Source: Pseudolysinimonas_A sp039912695 (lineage in GTDB: Bacteria > Actinomycetota > Actinomycetes > Actinomycetales > Microbacteriaceae). Taken from it: a DNA stretch of 64,000 nt. Within the stretch, counting starts at the first letter, position 1, and each line of letters starts with the position of its first letter. A program made the position numbers and the translations under genes. The notes under the pieces were generated by a model. That model saw only the letters and a list, made by a program, of their open reading frames with translations, did no database searches and was not told the DNA's origin. Below are positions 36,097 through 44,412 of this stretch, in pieces. The DNA lies in assembly GCF_039912695.1 (NCBI RefSeq), contig NZ_JBDSPJ010000002.1, positions 186,001-250,000 of the forward strand. The letters run 5' to 3'.

Positions 36097-36831
36097 CTAG
36101 TGCCCGTCATCGGGCTGTTCTTGCGCGCGCCACGCGGTGCGAACCAGAAGCCAGGTCACCCAGAGGAGCGCGGCGTAGAGCGGCACACCCATGATGAGCT
36201 TGGTCGCCGCGAGTGCCGACGGATTGTCCGCAAGGTAGAGCGGCACCTCGACGGCAAGACGCAAACCGAAAAGGCCGATCCAGAGAATCGACGCGATGGT
36301 GGCGACCCGAAGCTTCGCAGGGTCTTTGCGCCAATCGTCGTCGTTGAGCAGCAGCCCAACGACCAGCCCGATGAACGGTCGACGTGCGATGAAGCTGATC
36401 AGGATGACCAGCACCACCGCGCCGTTGATGAAAAAGCCGGGCACGAAGCTGTCGCTCGCATTGCCCGTGAAGAGGGCCAGCCCTGCGGAGATCCCGAGAA
36501 GCAGCGCTCCGGCGATGGCTGTCGTCAGCCCCTGTCGCGTCACGATCCGGATGACGATGAACACGAGCGCGACGGCGAGCGGCGCGATGACCGACGGCAC
36601 CAGATTCTTGGTGATCGTGTAGACCACCAGAAAGCCCAGTCCCGGAAGGATCGACTCGACCAGCCCGCGGACCCCGCCGACTGCTGCCAGGAGGGCTCCG
36701 CCCGTCGGGGTCTCCCCCGGTGTCACCCGACCCAGACCCGAACGCGACGCCGCCGCCGCCATGGCCTCCCGAAAGGTCGGGGGTGCGTCGTCAGCCGACT
36801 TATCGCGCGGGGCGTCCTTGCTCACGTTCAT
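36097..36831 (-). CDS. DUF3159 membrane protein
   Basis: A 244-residue protein of the actinobacterial DUF3159 family. After a soluble N-terminus it has about six spans with GGVRGLVESILPGLGFLVVY, the charged IVIRIVTRQGLTTAI, a SDSFVPGFFINGAVVL loop, and ARRPFIGLVVGLL. The function is unknown. It is the last gene of the dut-DUF3710-DUF3159 unit and overlaps DUF3710 by four bases (ATGA). In many relatives TrkA potassium-uptake genes follow; here acnA comes next instead. Confidence 0.92.
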   Translation of the reverse strand: MNVSKDAPRDKSADDAPPTFREAMAAAASRSGLGRVTPGETPTGGALLAAVGGVRGLVESILPGLGFLVVYTITKNLVPSVIAPLAVALVFIVIRIVTRQGLTTAIAGALLLGISAGLALFTGNASDSFVPGFFINGAVVLVILISFIARRPFIGLVVGLLLNDDDWRKDPAKLRVATIASILWIGLFGLRLAVEVPLYLADNPSALAATKLIMGVPLYAALLWVTWLLVRTAWRAQEQPDDGH

Positions 36832-37451
36832 ACCGCAGTCGCCGGGCCAGTCCCGGTTGGCACGGCACCGGGCGCCGCAGAACCCGCCACCGATGACGGG
36901 ACCTGCAACGGGATGAGGTCGCGGGGCGGCATCGGCGTCGTGCCGCGCACGACGACGATGCTGCGGAACAGTTCTTCGACCTTGGCGGCAGCACCCGGGT
37001 CGGAGGTCGCCTCACCGCTGATGACGCCGCGGAGGAACCAGCGGGGGCCGTCGACTCCGACGAACCGCGCGATGCGTGCGCCCTGACCGCCGGGAACCGG
37101 AATCTCGGCGCGAATCTCGGGGCCGAGCGAGCCGGTCGACGTGACAGTTTGGCCGCCCTGCTTGTCGATCTGTTGAATGATCTGCTCACGGATTTCGTGC
37201 CAGAGTCCGCCGGAGCGCGGAGCTGCGAACGGCTGCAACTGAAGGGTCGAACCGGCGTAATCGAGAGCAACAGCGACGACGCGTTTGTTGCCCTCCTCGA
37301 TCTCAAGCCGCACGGCGAGTTCGGCACGCGGGAGCAACTTGATGCCGCCCAGGTCGACGTAGGGGCGAACCGGATTGACTTCGCTGTCGTCGAACGGGCC
37401 GGCCGTTGCACGGTCTGCCGGGGCTGACTTCGGGGCTTCGGTATCGCTCAC
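36828..37451 (-). CDS. DUF3710 family protein
   Basis: A 207-residue soluble protein: VRPYVDLGGIKLLPRAELAVRLEIEEG, LQLQPFAAPRSGGLWHEIREQI, RFVGVDGPRWFLRGVISG, and the IVVVRGTTPMPPRDLIPLQVP tail, all typical of DUF3710. The function is unknown. It sits between dut and DUF3159 in a block conserved across actinobacteria. Its GTG overlaps the dut stop (GTGA), so the three genes are translated in sequence. Confidence 0.93.
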   Translation of the reverse strand: MSDTEAPKSAPADRATAGPFDDSEVNPVRPYVDLGGIKLLPRAELAVRLEIEEGNKRVVAVALDYAGSTLQLQPFAAPRSGGLWHEIREQIIQQIDKQGGQTVTSTGSLGPEIRAEIPVPGGQGARIARFVGVDGPRWFLRGVISGEATSDPGAAAKVEELFRSIVVVRGTTPMPPRDLIPLQVPSSVAGSAAPGAVPTGTGPATAV

Positions 37452-37918
37452 GCGGAAGGTTCTCCTGTCGTGCTGGGGGTGGCAGGCGAAGCGTAGCCGG
37501 TTGACCCGAAGCCGCCTTCGCCTCGCTCGCTGCCGGGGAGGCGCTCAACCTCGATGAACCGAGCCTGCGGAACCGCCATGACGATCAGCTGCGCAATCCG
37601 ATCGCCTGGGCTGACGTTGTAAGTTTCGTGCGAGTCGGTGTTCAGCAGCGTGACCCGCAATTCGCCGCGGTAGCCGGCATCCACTGTTCCGGGGCTGTTG
37701 ACGATCGTGATGCCGTGCTTCGCGGCGAGCCCGCTGCGCGGCACCACAAAGGCGACGTACCCGTTGGGCAGGGCGATCGAAAGCCCGGTGCCGACTGTCG
37801 CGCGTTCACCCGGTGCGAGCGCGACAGCATCCGTCGTGGTGAGGTCGGCGCCCGCGTCGCCGGGGTGAGCGTAGGTCGGCGCGGTGCCCGTGAACAGCAC
37901 CTCAATCGACTCCGTCAC
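37448..37918 (-). CDS. dut: dUTP diphosphatase
   Basis: A 156-residue trimeric dUTPase that hydrolyses dUTP to dUMP, keeping uracil out of DNA. All five motifs are present: HPGDAGADL, PRSGLA, GTVDAGYRGELRV, DRIAQLIVM, and RGEGGFGSTG. GTG 37918 is chosen over longer in-frame starts (to 38071) because the family begins there and a TAACCT box lies seven bases before it, giving a leaderless mRNA. It heads the dut-DUF3710-DUF3159 unit, divergent from DUF3093. Confidence 0.96.
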   Translation of the reverse strand: MTESIEVLFTGTAPTYAHPGDAGADLTTTDAVALAPGERATVGTGLSIALPNGYVAFVVPRSGLAAKHGITIVNSPGTVDAGYRGELRVTLLNTDSHETYNVSPGDRIAQLIVMAVPQARFIEVERLPGSERGEGGFGSTGYASPATPSTTGEPSA

Positions 37919-37925
37919 GCTCGCC

Positions 37926-37931
37926 AGGTTA
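37926..37931 (-). promoter_or_regulatory. Probable -10 box of the leaderless dut mRNA
   Basis: TAACCT on the minus strand, then seven bases, then the GTG start of dut at 37918. No ribosome binding site is visible. Confidence 0.45.
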
Positions 37932-37971
37932 GTCCATGGTCGTCGGGAGCAATCTGTCGTGATCCAATGGG

Positions 37972-38403
37972 ATGGTGCGCTACCACGAGCGGCTCTGGCC
38001 CTCCCCCTGGGTGTTCCTGGCGACCGGGCTGGTGATCCCTGCGAGTCTGCTGGTCTTCCTCCCGATCTCAATGATCGCGGGCGTTGTCAGCGCCATCACG
38101 CTCGAGACGATCGTCATCGTGGTGCTTCTTGCCACCTCGGTCGCCGTCGACGTCGACGACACCACTCTGCGCTGCGGCAAGGCGAAGATCGAGCGTTCGT
38201 TCGTCGGCACAGCCGTCGGATTGCGCGGCAAGGAAGCGACCGCCGAACGCGGGGTGCGACTCGATGCGCGCGCGTGGTTGCTGCTGCGGGGCTGGATCCC
38301 GGGCGTGGTCAGAATCGAACTGACGGATGCCGACGACCCCACGCCGTATTGGCTGGTGTCGACGCGGCGGCCTGCCGAGCTTGCGGCAGCGCTTTCCGCC
38401 TAG
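37972..38403 (+). CDS. DUF3093 membrane protein
   Basis: A 143-residue actinobacterial DUF3093 protein: YHERLWPSPWVFLATGLVIPA with two membrane spans to about residue 55, then a soluble part with VDDTTLRCGKAKIERSF, the family motif DARAWLLLRGWIPGVVRIEL, and DPTPYWLVSTRRPAELAAAL. The function is unknown. It is divergent from dut, the standard arrangement. An alternative GTG start lies one codon later (37975). Confidence 0.92.
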   Translation: MVRYHERLWPSPWVFLATGLVIPASLLVFLPISMIAGVVSAITLETIVIVVLLATSVAVDVDDTTLRCGKAKIERSFVGTAVGLRGKEATAERGVRLDARAWLLLRGWIPGVVRIELTDADDPTPYWLVSTRRPAELAAALSA

Positions 38404-38442
38404 ACCGGCAAGGCGTCAGGCCGAGCCGCCGAGACGGCGGGC

Positions 38443-38498
38443 GGAATGCTCGGCCGCGACGGCGCTAAAGCGCCCTCGCCCCTTAGGCCGAGCATTCC
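38443..38498. repeat. Inverted repeat between DUF3093 and DUF4193, with a nested hairpin
   Basis: GGAATGCTCGGCC (38443-38455) is repeated inverted as GGCCGAGCATTCC (38486-38498), which encodes the last residues of DUF4193. Inside the loop a perfect six-base hairpin GGCGCT-AA-AGCGCC lies at 38461-38474. It probably ends transcription of both convergent genes. Confidence 0.6.
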
Positions 38499-38773
38499 CT
38501 ACACATCGGGCCGTGCTTGGTGTCGTGGTCGAACTGCGACTGGTGCTTCACCAGGAAACAGTTCACGCAGGTGAACTCGTCTTCCTGAGGGGGAAGAACG
38601 ACGACATCGAGGTCGAGGTCGGAGAGGTCGGATCCTCCCAGGTCAAAGCCAGGATTGTCGGCGTCGTCGGCGTCGACAACGCCTGACAGTTTGTCCGGAA
38701 CGCGCTCCTGAAGTGCCTGGAGGGACTCCGTGTCCTCATCGGTCTTCCGTGGGGCGTCGTAGTCGGTTGCCAT
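38483..38773 (-). CDS. DUF4193 small zinc-ribbon-like protein
   Basis: A 96-residue acidic protein of the DUF4193 family. It starts MATDYDAPRKTDEDTESLQAL, has an Asp-rich middle (SDLSDLDLDVVVLPP), and ends with four cysteines in FTCVNCFLVKHQSQF and PMCRECSA, which should bind one zinc ion. The function is unknown, but it is found next to dut and sepH in nearly all actinobacteria. It converges with DUF3093. GGATAGGC just before the ATG may serve as a weak ribosome binding site. Confidence 0.94.
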   Translation of the reverse strand: MATDYDAPRKTDEDTESLQALQERVPDKLSGVVDADDADNPGFDLGGSDLSDLDLDVVVLPPQEDEFTCVNCFLVKHQSQFDHDTKHGPMCRECSA

Positions 38774-38961
38774 GCCTATCCATCTCGTGCTCAGTGCCGT
38801 TGGTTCTCGATTCGGCGGCGTCAGTCTGCATGATCAACCCGCGAAGTGCAAACCGCCGAGAATCGGGTTTTCGTTGCGTCCACATCAACTTCCGCCGCGC
38901 CCGTGATATTCCCCGGAATCCGGGCCATCGCGTGCGATCCTGGCTTTCGAGGGAGGCTTCG

Positions 38962-39981
38962 ATGGAAGAGCTCAAGGTCATCGGCGTGGAAAGCGGTTCG
39001 CTGCTCGTCGCCTCTCGTGAAGGCACCCGGTTCCGGGTCGCGATCGACGACGTCTTGCAGTCACGTCTGCGGCAGAGCTCTCCCGAGCCCGGCGCGAGCC
39101 CCAAACTGTCACCCAAAGAAATTCAGGCCCACATTCGCAGCGGGATGTCAGCCGAAGACGTCGCCGCGATCACCGGGGCACCGCTCGACTACGTGCAGCG
39201 TTTTGAGGGTCCGGTGCTGGCTGAACGCGAGTTCGTGATCGAGTCAGCCATGCGCGTCCCGGTGCAACTCGCGATGGAGACCGACCCGCTCGCGGGCGGC
39301 GTGAACTTCGGCACGGTCATCCGCCGTCGACTTGCGGATGCTCACGCGATCGGCGAGCGATGGGCATCCTGGAAAGAGGATGGCGGCGGTTGGGTCGTCA
39401 AATTGACGTTCATAGCCGAGACGATCGACCACGACGCGCGGTGGTCGTTCGACCCCAAGAAGTCGGCCCTGGCGCCTCTCAACCAGGAGGCGATCTCGCT
39501 CTCGCAGCAGGGCGATCTGCCGACGACTCTGGTGCCCCGCCTGCGAGCGGTTCCCCTCGGCGAACAGGCCGATGTGGCGCGTTTCGACAGTGGCGCCTTC
39601 GTGACCTCGTCAGATGTTGAGACCGGACCGCTGGGCGAGCCGGTGCCCTACGGCCGCGTCGGCGAAGCAAACGGCCCTGTGCCGATCAAAAAGAACCAAA
39701 CGGCCGACCTGCTGGAGGCGCTGCGCAAGCGTCGTGGCGAGCGCGACCCGATGGATCCGGATCCCGAAGAATCCATCGCAGCACACCCCTCAACCGGAAC
39801 CGTGCGGCTGATCGACGTCCCGCTGGATTCGATGGACGACGACGCACCCGTCGACTCGCTACGCACCCGACCCACCGCGCGCGACAGCGCCGGGTTCGGT
39901 CGCCGCGGCTCCAAAGGCCGCCAGTCGATGCCGTCCTGGGACGAGATCGTGTTCGGCGCTCGGACTGACGACGACCTCTAA
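38962..39981 (+). CDS. sepH: Septation protein SepH
   Basis: A 339-residue cell-division regulator. The conserved N-terminal domain (DUF3071) starts MEELKVIGVESGSLLVASREG and contains the helix-turn-helix KEIQAHIRSGMSAEDVAAITG followed by YVQRFEGPVLAEREFV. A second conserved segment has GERWASWKEDGGGWVVKLTF. The middle is linker, and the end carries PSWDEIVFGAR, a short conserved motif. In Streptomyces SepH promotes FtsZ assembly. GGGAGG lies five bases before ATG 38962; longer frames run into unlikely sequence. Confidence 0.95.
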   Translation: MEELKVIGVESGSLLVASREGTRFRVAIDDVLQSRLRQSSPEPGASPKLSPKEIQAHIRSGMSAEDVAAITGAPLDYVQRFEGPVLAEREFVIESAMRVPVQLAMETDPLAGGVNFGTVIRRRLADAHAIGERWASWKEDGGGWVVKLTFIAETIDHDARWSFDPKKSALAPLNQEAISLSQQGDLPTTLVPRLRAVPLGEQADVARFDSGAFVTSSDVETGPLGEPVPYGRVGEANGPVPIKKNQTADLLEALRKRRGERDPMDPDPEESIAAHPSTGTVRLIDVPLDSMDDDAPVDSLRTRPTARDSAGFGRRGSKGRQSMPSWDEIVFGARTDDDL

Positions 39982-39998
39982 GTCGTAGCCTCAGCCAC

Positions 39999-40209
39999 AT
40001 GGAGGTCTCGGCACTGCTGACCGCGGAGTTGCCCGAAGATCGGAGTGGTTCTCTGACGATCGGGCTGCAGCGCGCCGCACGGGAGGGCGAAAATCCCGCT
40101 CGGCGGAATTGACTGGGCAGATGTCGCGACGGGCCAAACGGTCGCGCTTCGGGTGCGGTTGGTCGACGATCGTGGGCGGCCGCGGTTCGCGACGGTACTT
40201 CCGCTCTAA
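39999..40209 (+). pseudogene. Small unknown gene with a one-base frameshift
   Basis: From ATG 39999 the frame reads MEVSALLTAELPEDRSGSLT and on to RAAREGE, then stops at TGA 40110. The next frame continues from about 40090 as IPLGGIDWADVATGQTVAL and RVRLVDDRGRPRFATVLPL, ending at TAA 40207-40209. Both halves look like one beta-rich protein of about 69 residues. Removing one A from the AAAA run at 40090-40093 joins them. It is either a damaged gene or a homopolymer sequencing error. It follows sepH by 17 bases. Family not recognised. Confidence 0.5.
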
Positions 40210-40217
40210 CTCCCGCA

Positions 40218-41330
40218 TCAGCGGCCGAAGGCCCCGAACCGCAGAAGCGGAATCGCCACCTCGTCGAGGGTGAGCGCGCCGTGCTGACCGACCATCGAGC
40301 GACCGCGGTCGTTCTCGTCGAGGTAGTACGCAATGCGCTTACGCGCCACGACCAGGATGTCCCCGATGCGCGGCCGAACATCGTCGTCGACCTCGCCAAA
40401 GAATCCCGCGTCAATTGCTTCATCCCGCGTTGCGATCCAGGCGCGGCCACCCTCGGCTGTCTGCCAGCGCGCAAGAACCGCGGCGGCATCCGCGCCCGAC
40501 TCGAGGTGCAGTGCGAGACAACGCGGCTCCCCCGACACGTGCCGCACGCTATCGAGTAGCTCCGGCGGGATAATCACGTGATCGTCACGCAGGATGTCGA
40601 GACCTCCGTGGTCGCCGGTCACGAGCATCCCCGCGCGCGGGCCGAGCGCCGAGGCGAAGGCACCGACAGCGCTGTCGACCTCTTCGAGAGCCGTGGTCCA
40701 GGCATCCGAGGCGATCCCAGCGGCGTGGGCGGCGACATCCAGCTCGGGGGCATAGACGTAGCTGAGCGAACGGTCGTTCGTGGCGTGCACTCGGCGTACC
40801 TCGGCCAGCCGGGCGCCAATCGACTCCCCCGCACGATAGCTCGCCCCGCGCAATATGGCGGCGGTGAATCCCGACTCTCGATACCGGCTAGGGCCGATCG
40901 CAAACGCGGGGATGCCCGCATCCCGTGCCTGCTCGAACAGCGTCGGCACTCGCTGCCACGTAGCCGGATCCATCCCGACGCCCCAGCCAGTCAGCTGATT
41001 GACGACCCGGTCGCCGCTGGAGTCGAATCCGAGATAGCCGATGAGGCCGTGTCGCCCGGGCAATTCTCCCGTGGTCAGGGATGCAAGCGCCGACGCTGTC
41101 GTCGACGGGAACACCGATTGGATGACATCCCGACGCGGGGCGGCAAGCAACCGGCGTGCGTATCCACGGTGAGCTTCGAGCGAGACGGAGCCGAGCCCGT
41201 CGATCAAGAGAACCACGGCATGCTGCACCGCGGGCAACCCCAGATTTCCCCGTTCGCCCGACACCGCCTGAAGGCAATTCCGAAGTACGTCGGTGAGGCT
41301 GAACCGGTGCATTTTCGACGCCGGTAACAT
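40218..41330 (-). CDS. Nucleotide-pyrophosphatase/alkaline-phosphatase-like phosphodiesterase
   Basis: A 370-residue enzyme of the alkaline-phosphatase superfamily (type I phosphodiesterase/NPP). Metal and nucleophile motifs are readable: VVLLIDGLGSVS (Asp), FPSTTASALASLTTGELPGRHG (nucleophile Thr), YVYAPELDVAAHAAG (Asp and His), LVTGDHGG (Asp-His), and MVGQHGALTLDE (last His). Two zinc ions are expected. There is no signal peptide, so it is cytoplasmic. It probably hydrolyses a phosphodiester or pyrophosphate; substrate unknown. The ATG lies seven bases after a TAAGAT box. It is divergent from parC with only 12 bases between the starts. Confidence 0.9.
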   Translation of the reverse strand: MLPASKMHRFSLTDVLRNCLQAVSGERGNLGLPAVQHAVVLLIDGLGSVSLEAHRGYARRLLAAPRRDVIQSVFPSTTASALASLTTGELPGRHGLIGYLGFDSSGDRVVNQLTGWGVGMDPATWQRVPTLFEQARDAGIPAFAIGPSRYRESGFTAAILRGASYRAGESIGARLAEVRRVHATNDRSLSYVYAPELDVAAHAAGIASDAWTTALEEVDSAVGAFASALGPRAGMLVTGDHGGLDILRDDHVIIPPELLDSVRHVSGEPRCLALHLESGADAAAVLARWQTAEGGRAWIATRDEAIDAGFFGEVDDDVRPRIGDILVVARKRIAYYLDENDRGRSMVGQHGALTLDEVAIPLLRFGAFGR

Positions 41331-41343
41331 GGCCCCGATCTTA
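41325..41343. promoter_or_regulatory. Overlapping divergent promoters of the phosphodiesterase gene and parC
   Basis: On the minus strand TAAGAT (41343-41338) ends seven bases before the phosphodiesterase ATG at 41330. On the plus strand TAACAT (41325-41330) lies 12 bases before parC, which would give a leader of only about five bases. The two -10 regions interlock, so transcription of one gene should interfere with the other. Confidence 0.45.
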
Positions 41344-43841
41344 TGACTCCCCCACCCACTCCTCCCCCTGTCGATAGCCCCTCGACATCCGGCGGCTCCG
41401 CGTTTTCTGGGGAGCGCATCGAAGACATCGACGTCTCAACCGAGATGGAGGGGTCGTTTCTCGAGTACGCGTACTCGGTCATTTACTCCCGTGCGCTGCC
41501 CGATGCGCGCGACGGGCTCAAACCGGTGCAGCGCCGCATCCTGTTCCAAATGAGCGAGATGGGTCTGCGCCCCGACCGCGGTCATGTGAAGAGCGCACGC
41601 GTCGTCGGCGACGTAATGGGGCGCCTGCACCCGCACGGCGACGGCGCAATCTATGACGCCCTGGTACGCCTCTCCCAAGACTTCACGATGCGGGTGCCGC
41701 TCATCGACGGGCATGGCAACTTCGGTTCCCTCGACGACGGACCGGCTGCCGCGCGGTACACCGAGGCTCGGATGCAGGCTGCGGCTGTCGCGATGTGCGA
41801 GGGCCTCGACGAGGACGTCGTCGACTTCGTCCCCAACTACGACAACCAGCTCACTCAGCCCGACGTCCTGCCGGCGGCATACCCCAACCTGTTGGTCAAT
41901 GGCGCGGCCGGCATCGCCGTCGGCATGGCCACCAACATGGCTCCGCACAACCTCATCGAGGTGGTCGGGGCCGCGCGCTATCTGCTCGAAAATCCGGATG
42001 CGACTCTCGACGACCTGATGGGCTACGTGCCCGGCCCCGACCTGCCGACCGGCGGCACGATCGTCGGGCTGGACGGCATCCGTGATGCCTACGCGACCGG
42101 ACGCGGGTCGTTCAAGATCCGGGCGCGGGTGAGCGTCGAACAGGTCGGCACCCGCAAGGCAGCGCTCGTCGTCACCGAATTGCCGTACCTGATCGGACCC
42201 GAAAAGGTCATCGAGAAGATCAAGGACGGGGTGCAGTCAAAGAAGATCACCGGCATCTCGGATGTCACCGACCTCACCGACCGCAAGCACGGTCTGCGCC
42301 TGGTGATCGGGATCAAAACTGGATTCTCACCCGAAGGAGTTTTGGAGCAGCTGTACCGGCTGACCCCGCTCGAGGACGGCTTCGGCATTAACAACGTCGC
42401 ACTCGTGAACGGGCAGCCGCTCACTCTCGGGTTGCGTGACCTCCTCCAGGTCTACCTTGATCACCGCATATCGGTCATCACCCGTCGTTCGCAGTACCGC
42501 CTCACCCGTCGGCAGGAACGCCTGCATCTGGTGCTGGGACTGCTGATCGCGATCCTCGATATCGACGAAGTTATCCAGGTCGTGCGGGGCTCGGACGACA
42601 CCGCACAGGCGCGCGCGCGGCTCATCGAGGTCTTCGACCTCTCGGTGCTTCAGGCCGACTACATTCTCGAACTTCAACTGCGACGCCTCACCAAGTTCTC
42701 GCGGATCGAACTGGAAACCGAGCGCGACAAACTGCACCAGGAGATCACCGAACTCGAAAGCCTGCTCTCCGACCCCGCTCGCATCCGCACGCAGGTGGGC
42801 GTCGAACTCGACGAGGTCGCCGAAAAGTTCGGCACGCCCCGTCGTACTCTGCTCACCGAAGCACGCGAGGTCGCCGCGGCGACTCCCGCCGCACGTCGGG
42901 CTGCGGCCGCCGGCGGTCCTGCGCTCGAGATTCAGGACGCGCCGACGATCGTCGCCCTCTCGACGACCGGACGCGCGGTGCGCATCGATCTGCCCGACGG
43001 CGTCTCCGAGCCGACTCGCGGCACCCGCCGCAACCGGCACGATGCCATCCTGTCGACTGTCGCGACGACGGTGCGCGGAGAACTCGGGGCGGTGACCTCG
43101 AAGGGGCGCCTCATCCGCTTCTCCCCCGTCGACCTGCCGTCAGTGCCCGCGAACTCCGTGCAACTTGCCGCAGGCGCCCGCATCGGCGACTACGTCGGAA
43201 TCGCCGACCCGAAGGAGCGTGTGCTCGGGCTCGTGTCGCTGACCTCAGAGCTGCCGATCGCGCTCGGCACTGCGCTGGGAGTCGTGAAGCGGGTGACCGC
43301 TGGCGGTTGGCCGGCCAAGCCCGATTTCGAGGTCGTCGCGCTCAAGCCCGGAGACGCAGTCGTCGGCGTGGCGCAAGGACCCGACTCCGAGGAACTCGTC
43401 TTCGTCACCTCCGACGCCCAGTTGCTGCACTTCGGCGCGGATTCCGTGCGACCTCAGGGTGTCGGCGCCGGCGGGATGGCCGGCATTAACCTCTCGAATG
43501 GCGCGAGGGTCCTGTTCTTCGGAGCCGTTGAACTGGCGGCGGAACTGATCGTGGCCACGATCTCCACCCCGACCGAAACTCTCGCGGGAGCCGACCCGGG
43601 ACGCGCGAAAGTCTCAGCCTTCAGCGAGTTCCCCGGAAAAGGCCGCGCGACGGGTGGAGTTCGCGCTCACTCGTTCCTCAAGGGCGAAAGCGCGCTGTCC
43701 CTGGCCTGGGCCGGTCCCGCACCTGCGCTCGCGGTCGGCTCGGACGGGTCGCTGCGCAACCTGCCCGACTCGGGCGCGAAGCGCGACGCATCCGGAACAC
43801 CGATGGATGCCGTGGTCGGCTCCATCGGTCGCGCCCTTTAG
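41343..43841 (+). CDS. parC: DNA topoisomerase IV-like subunit A
   Basis: An 832-residue type IIA topoisomerase A subunit. YAYSVIYSRALPDARDGLKPVQRRIL starts the winged-helix DNA-gate domain; AARYTEARM carries the catalytic tyrosine; the coiled-coil tower and a beta-pinwheel C-terminal domain follow. The pinwheel lacks a clear gyrase-box (QRRGGxG), so it is more likely a decatenase (topo IV type) than gyrase. Its partner is parE at 48448. A parC/parE pair near the principal sigma gene is also known in Streptomyces. It converges with the small gene at 43838, the stops overlapping by four bases. Confidence 0.93.
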   Translation: MTPPPTPPPVDSPSTSGGSAFSGERIEDIDVSTEMEGSFLEYAYSVIYSRALPDARDGLKPVQRRILFQMSEMGLRPDRGHVKSARVVGDVMGRLHPHGDGAIYDALVRLSQDFTMRVPLIDGHGNFGSLDDGPAAARYTEARMQAAAVAMCEGLDEDVVDFVPNYDNQLTQPDVLPAAYPNLLVNGAAGIAVGMATNMAPHNLIEVVGAARYLLENPDATLDDLMGYVPGPDLPTGGTIVGLDGIRDAYATGRGSFKIRARVSVEQVGTRKAALVVTELPYLIGPEKVIEKIKDGVQSKKITGISDVTDLTDRKHGLRLVIGIKTGFSPEGVLEQLYRLTPLEDGFGINNVALVNGQPLTLGLRDLLQVYLDHRISVITRRSQYRLTRRQERLHLVLGLLIAILDIDEVIQVVRGSDDTAQARARLIEVFDLSVLQADYILELQLRRLTKFSRIELETERDKLHQEITELESLLSDPARIRTQVGVELDEVAEKFGTPRRTLLTEAREVAAATPAARRAAAAGGPALEIQDAPTIVALSTTGRAVRIDLPDGVSEPTRGTRRNRHDAILSTVATTVRGELGAVTSKGRLIRFSPVDLPSVPANSVQLAAGARIGDYVGIADPKERVLGLVSLTSELPIALGTALGVVKRVTAGGWPAKPDFEVVALKPGDAVVGVAQGPDSEELVFVTSDAQLLHFGADSVRPQGVGAGGMAGINLSNGARVLFFGAVELAAELIVATISTPTETLAGADPGRAKVSAFSEFPGKGRATGGVRAHSFLKGESALSLAWAGPAPALAVGSDGSLRNLPDSGAKRDASGTPMDAVVGSIGRAL

Positions 43842-44050
43842 ATCTGGTGTGCGGTAATCGCTTCGAGGACGTCCCACAGCACGGGGATAACGGTCCATTT
43901 GACGAGGAAGACCGCGGCGGTCACAACTGCGGTCGCGAGAACGACGAGCCCGACCATCGAAACAGCTCCGGTCGCAACCCGCTGACGAGGAACAGCATCA
44001 CTTTCGGCGTCGAAGATCGCCAGGCCATCCCCCTCGCGATCCTGAACCAC
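43838..44050 (-). CDS. Small single-span membrane protein
   Basis: A 70-residue protein. A charged start (VQDREGDGLAIFDAESDAVPRQR) is followed by a long hydrophobic stretch from about residue 28 to 58 (VGLVVLATAVVTAAVFLVKW) and a short tail. The function is unknown. Its stop overlaps that of parC by four bases on the other strand. The GTG start is 32 bases from the end of azlD, so it may be the last gene of the azlC-azlD transcript. Composition is typical of real small membrane proteins, but the gene is short and unsupported otherwise. Confidence 0.5.
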   Translation of the reverse strand: MVQDREGDGLAIFDAESDAVPRQRVATGAVSMVGLVVLATAVVTAAVFLVKWTVIPVLWDVLEAITAHQI

Positions 44051-44082
44051 GTCGGAAGTCTGTCACCCAGCGCGACGTCGCA

Positions 44083-44412
44083 TCAGCGCAATCCGGTAAC
44101 GGTTAACACGAAGACGATCCCCCACCACAACACCAGACCGCCGATGAGGCCGATCGCGGTCTGACGCGTCCACCGCCACAGCAGCCAGGCGACCACGCCG
44201 GCCACGATCGCCGGGATCGTCTCGACGAGTGAGATCTCACCCCGCGGGGCCATGAGACCCGGCACAACAATCGCGCCGAGCACTGCCGGGCCGACGAGCG
44301 GCAGGTACTTCGCCACGCGCGCCGGAGGTCGCACCTTCTTGCTCACCAGGAAGATCACCCGGGTCAGGTAGGTCACCACTCCGCTCAGGAAGATCGCGAG
44401 GATCTCAAACAT
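44083..44412 (-). CDS. azlD: AzlD-family amino-acid exporter subunit
   Basis: A 109-residue four-span protein: LSGVVTYLTRVIFLV (the TYLTR motif), RVAKYLPLVGPAVLGAIVVPGL, and a Trp/Arg WLLWRWTRQTAIGLIGGLVLWW. AzlD is the small subunit of the AzlCD (BrnFE-like) exporter of branched-chain amino acids. It overlaps azlC by eight bases, so they are made together. Confidence 0.93.
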   Translation of the reverse strand: MFEILAIFLSGVVTYLTRVIFLVSKKVRPPARVAKYLPLVGPAVLGAIVVPGLMAPRGEISLVETIPAIVAGVVAWLLWRWTRQTAIGLIGGLVLWWGIVFVLTVTGLR

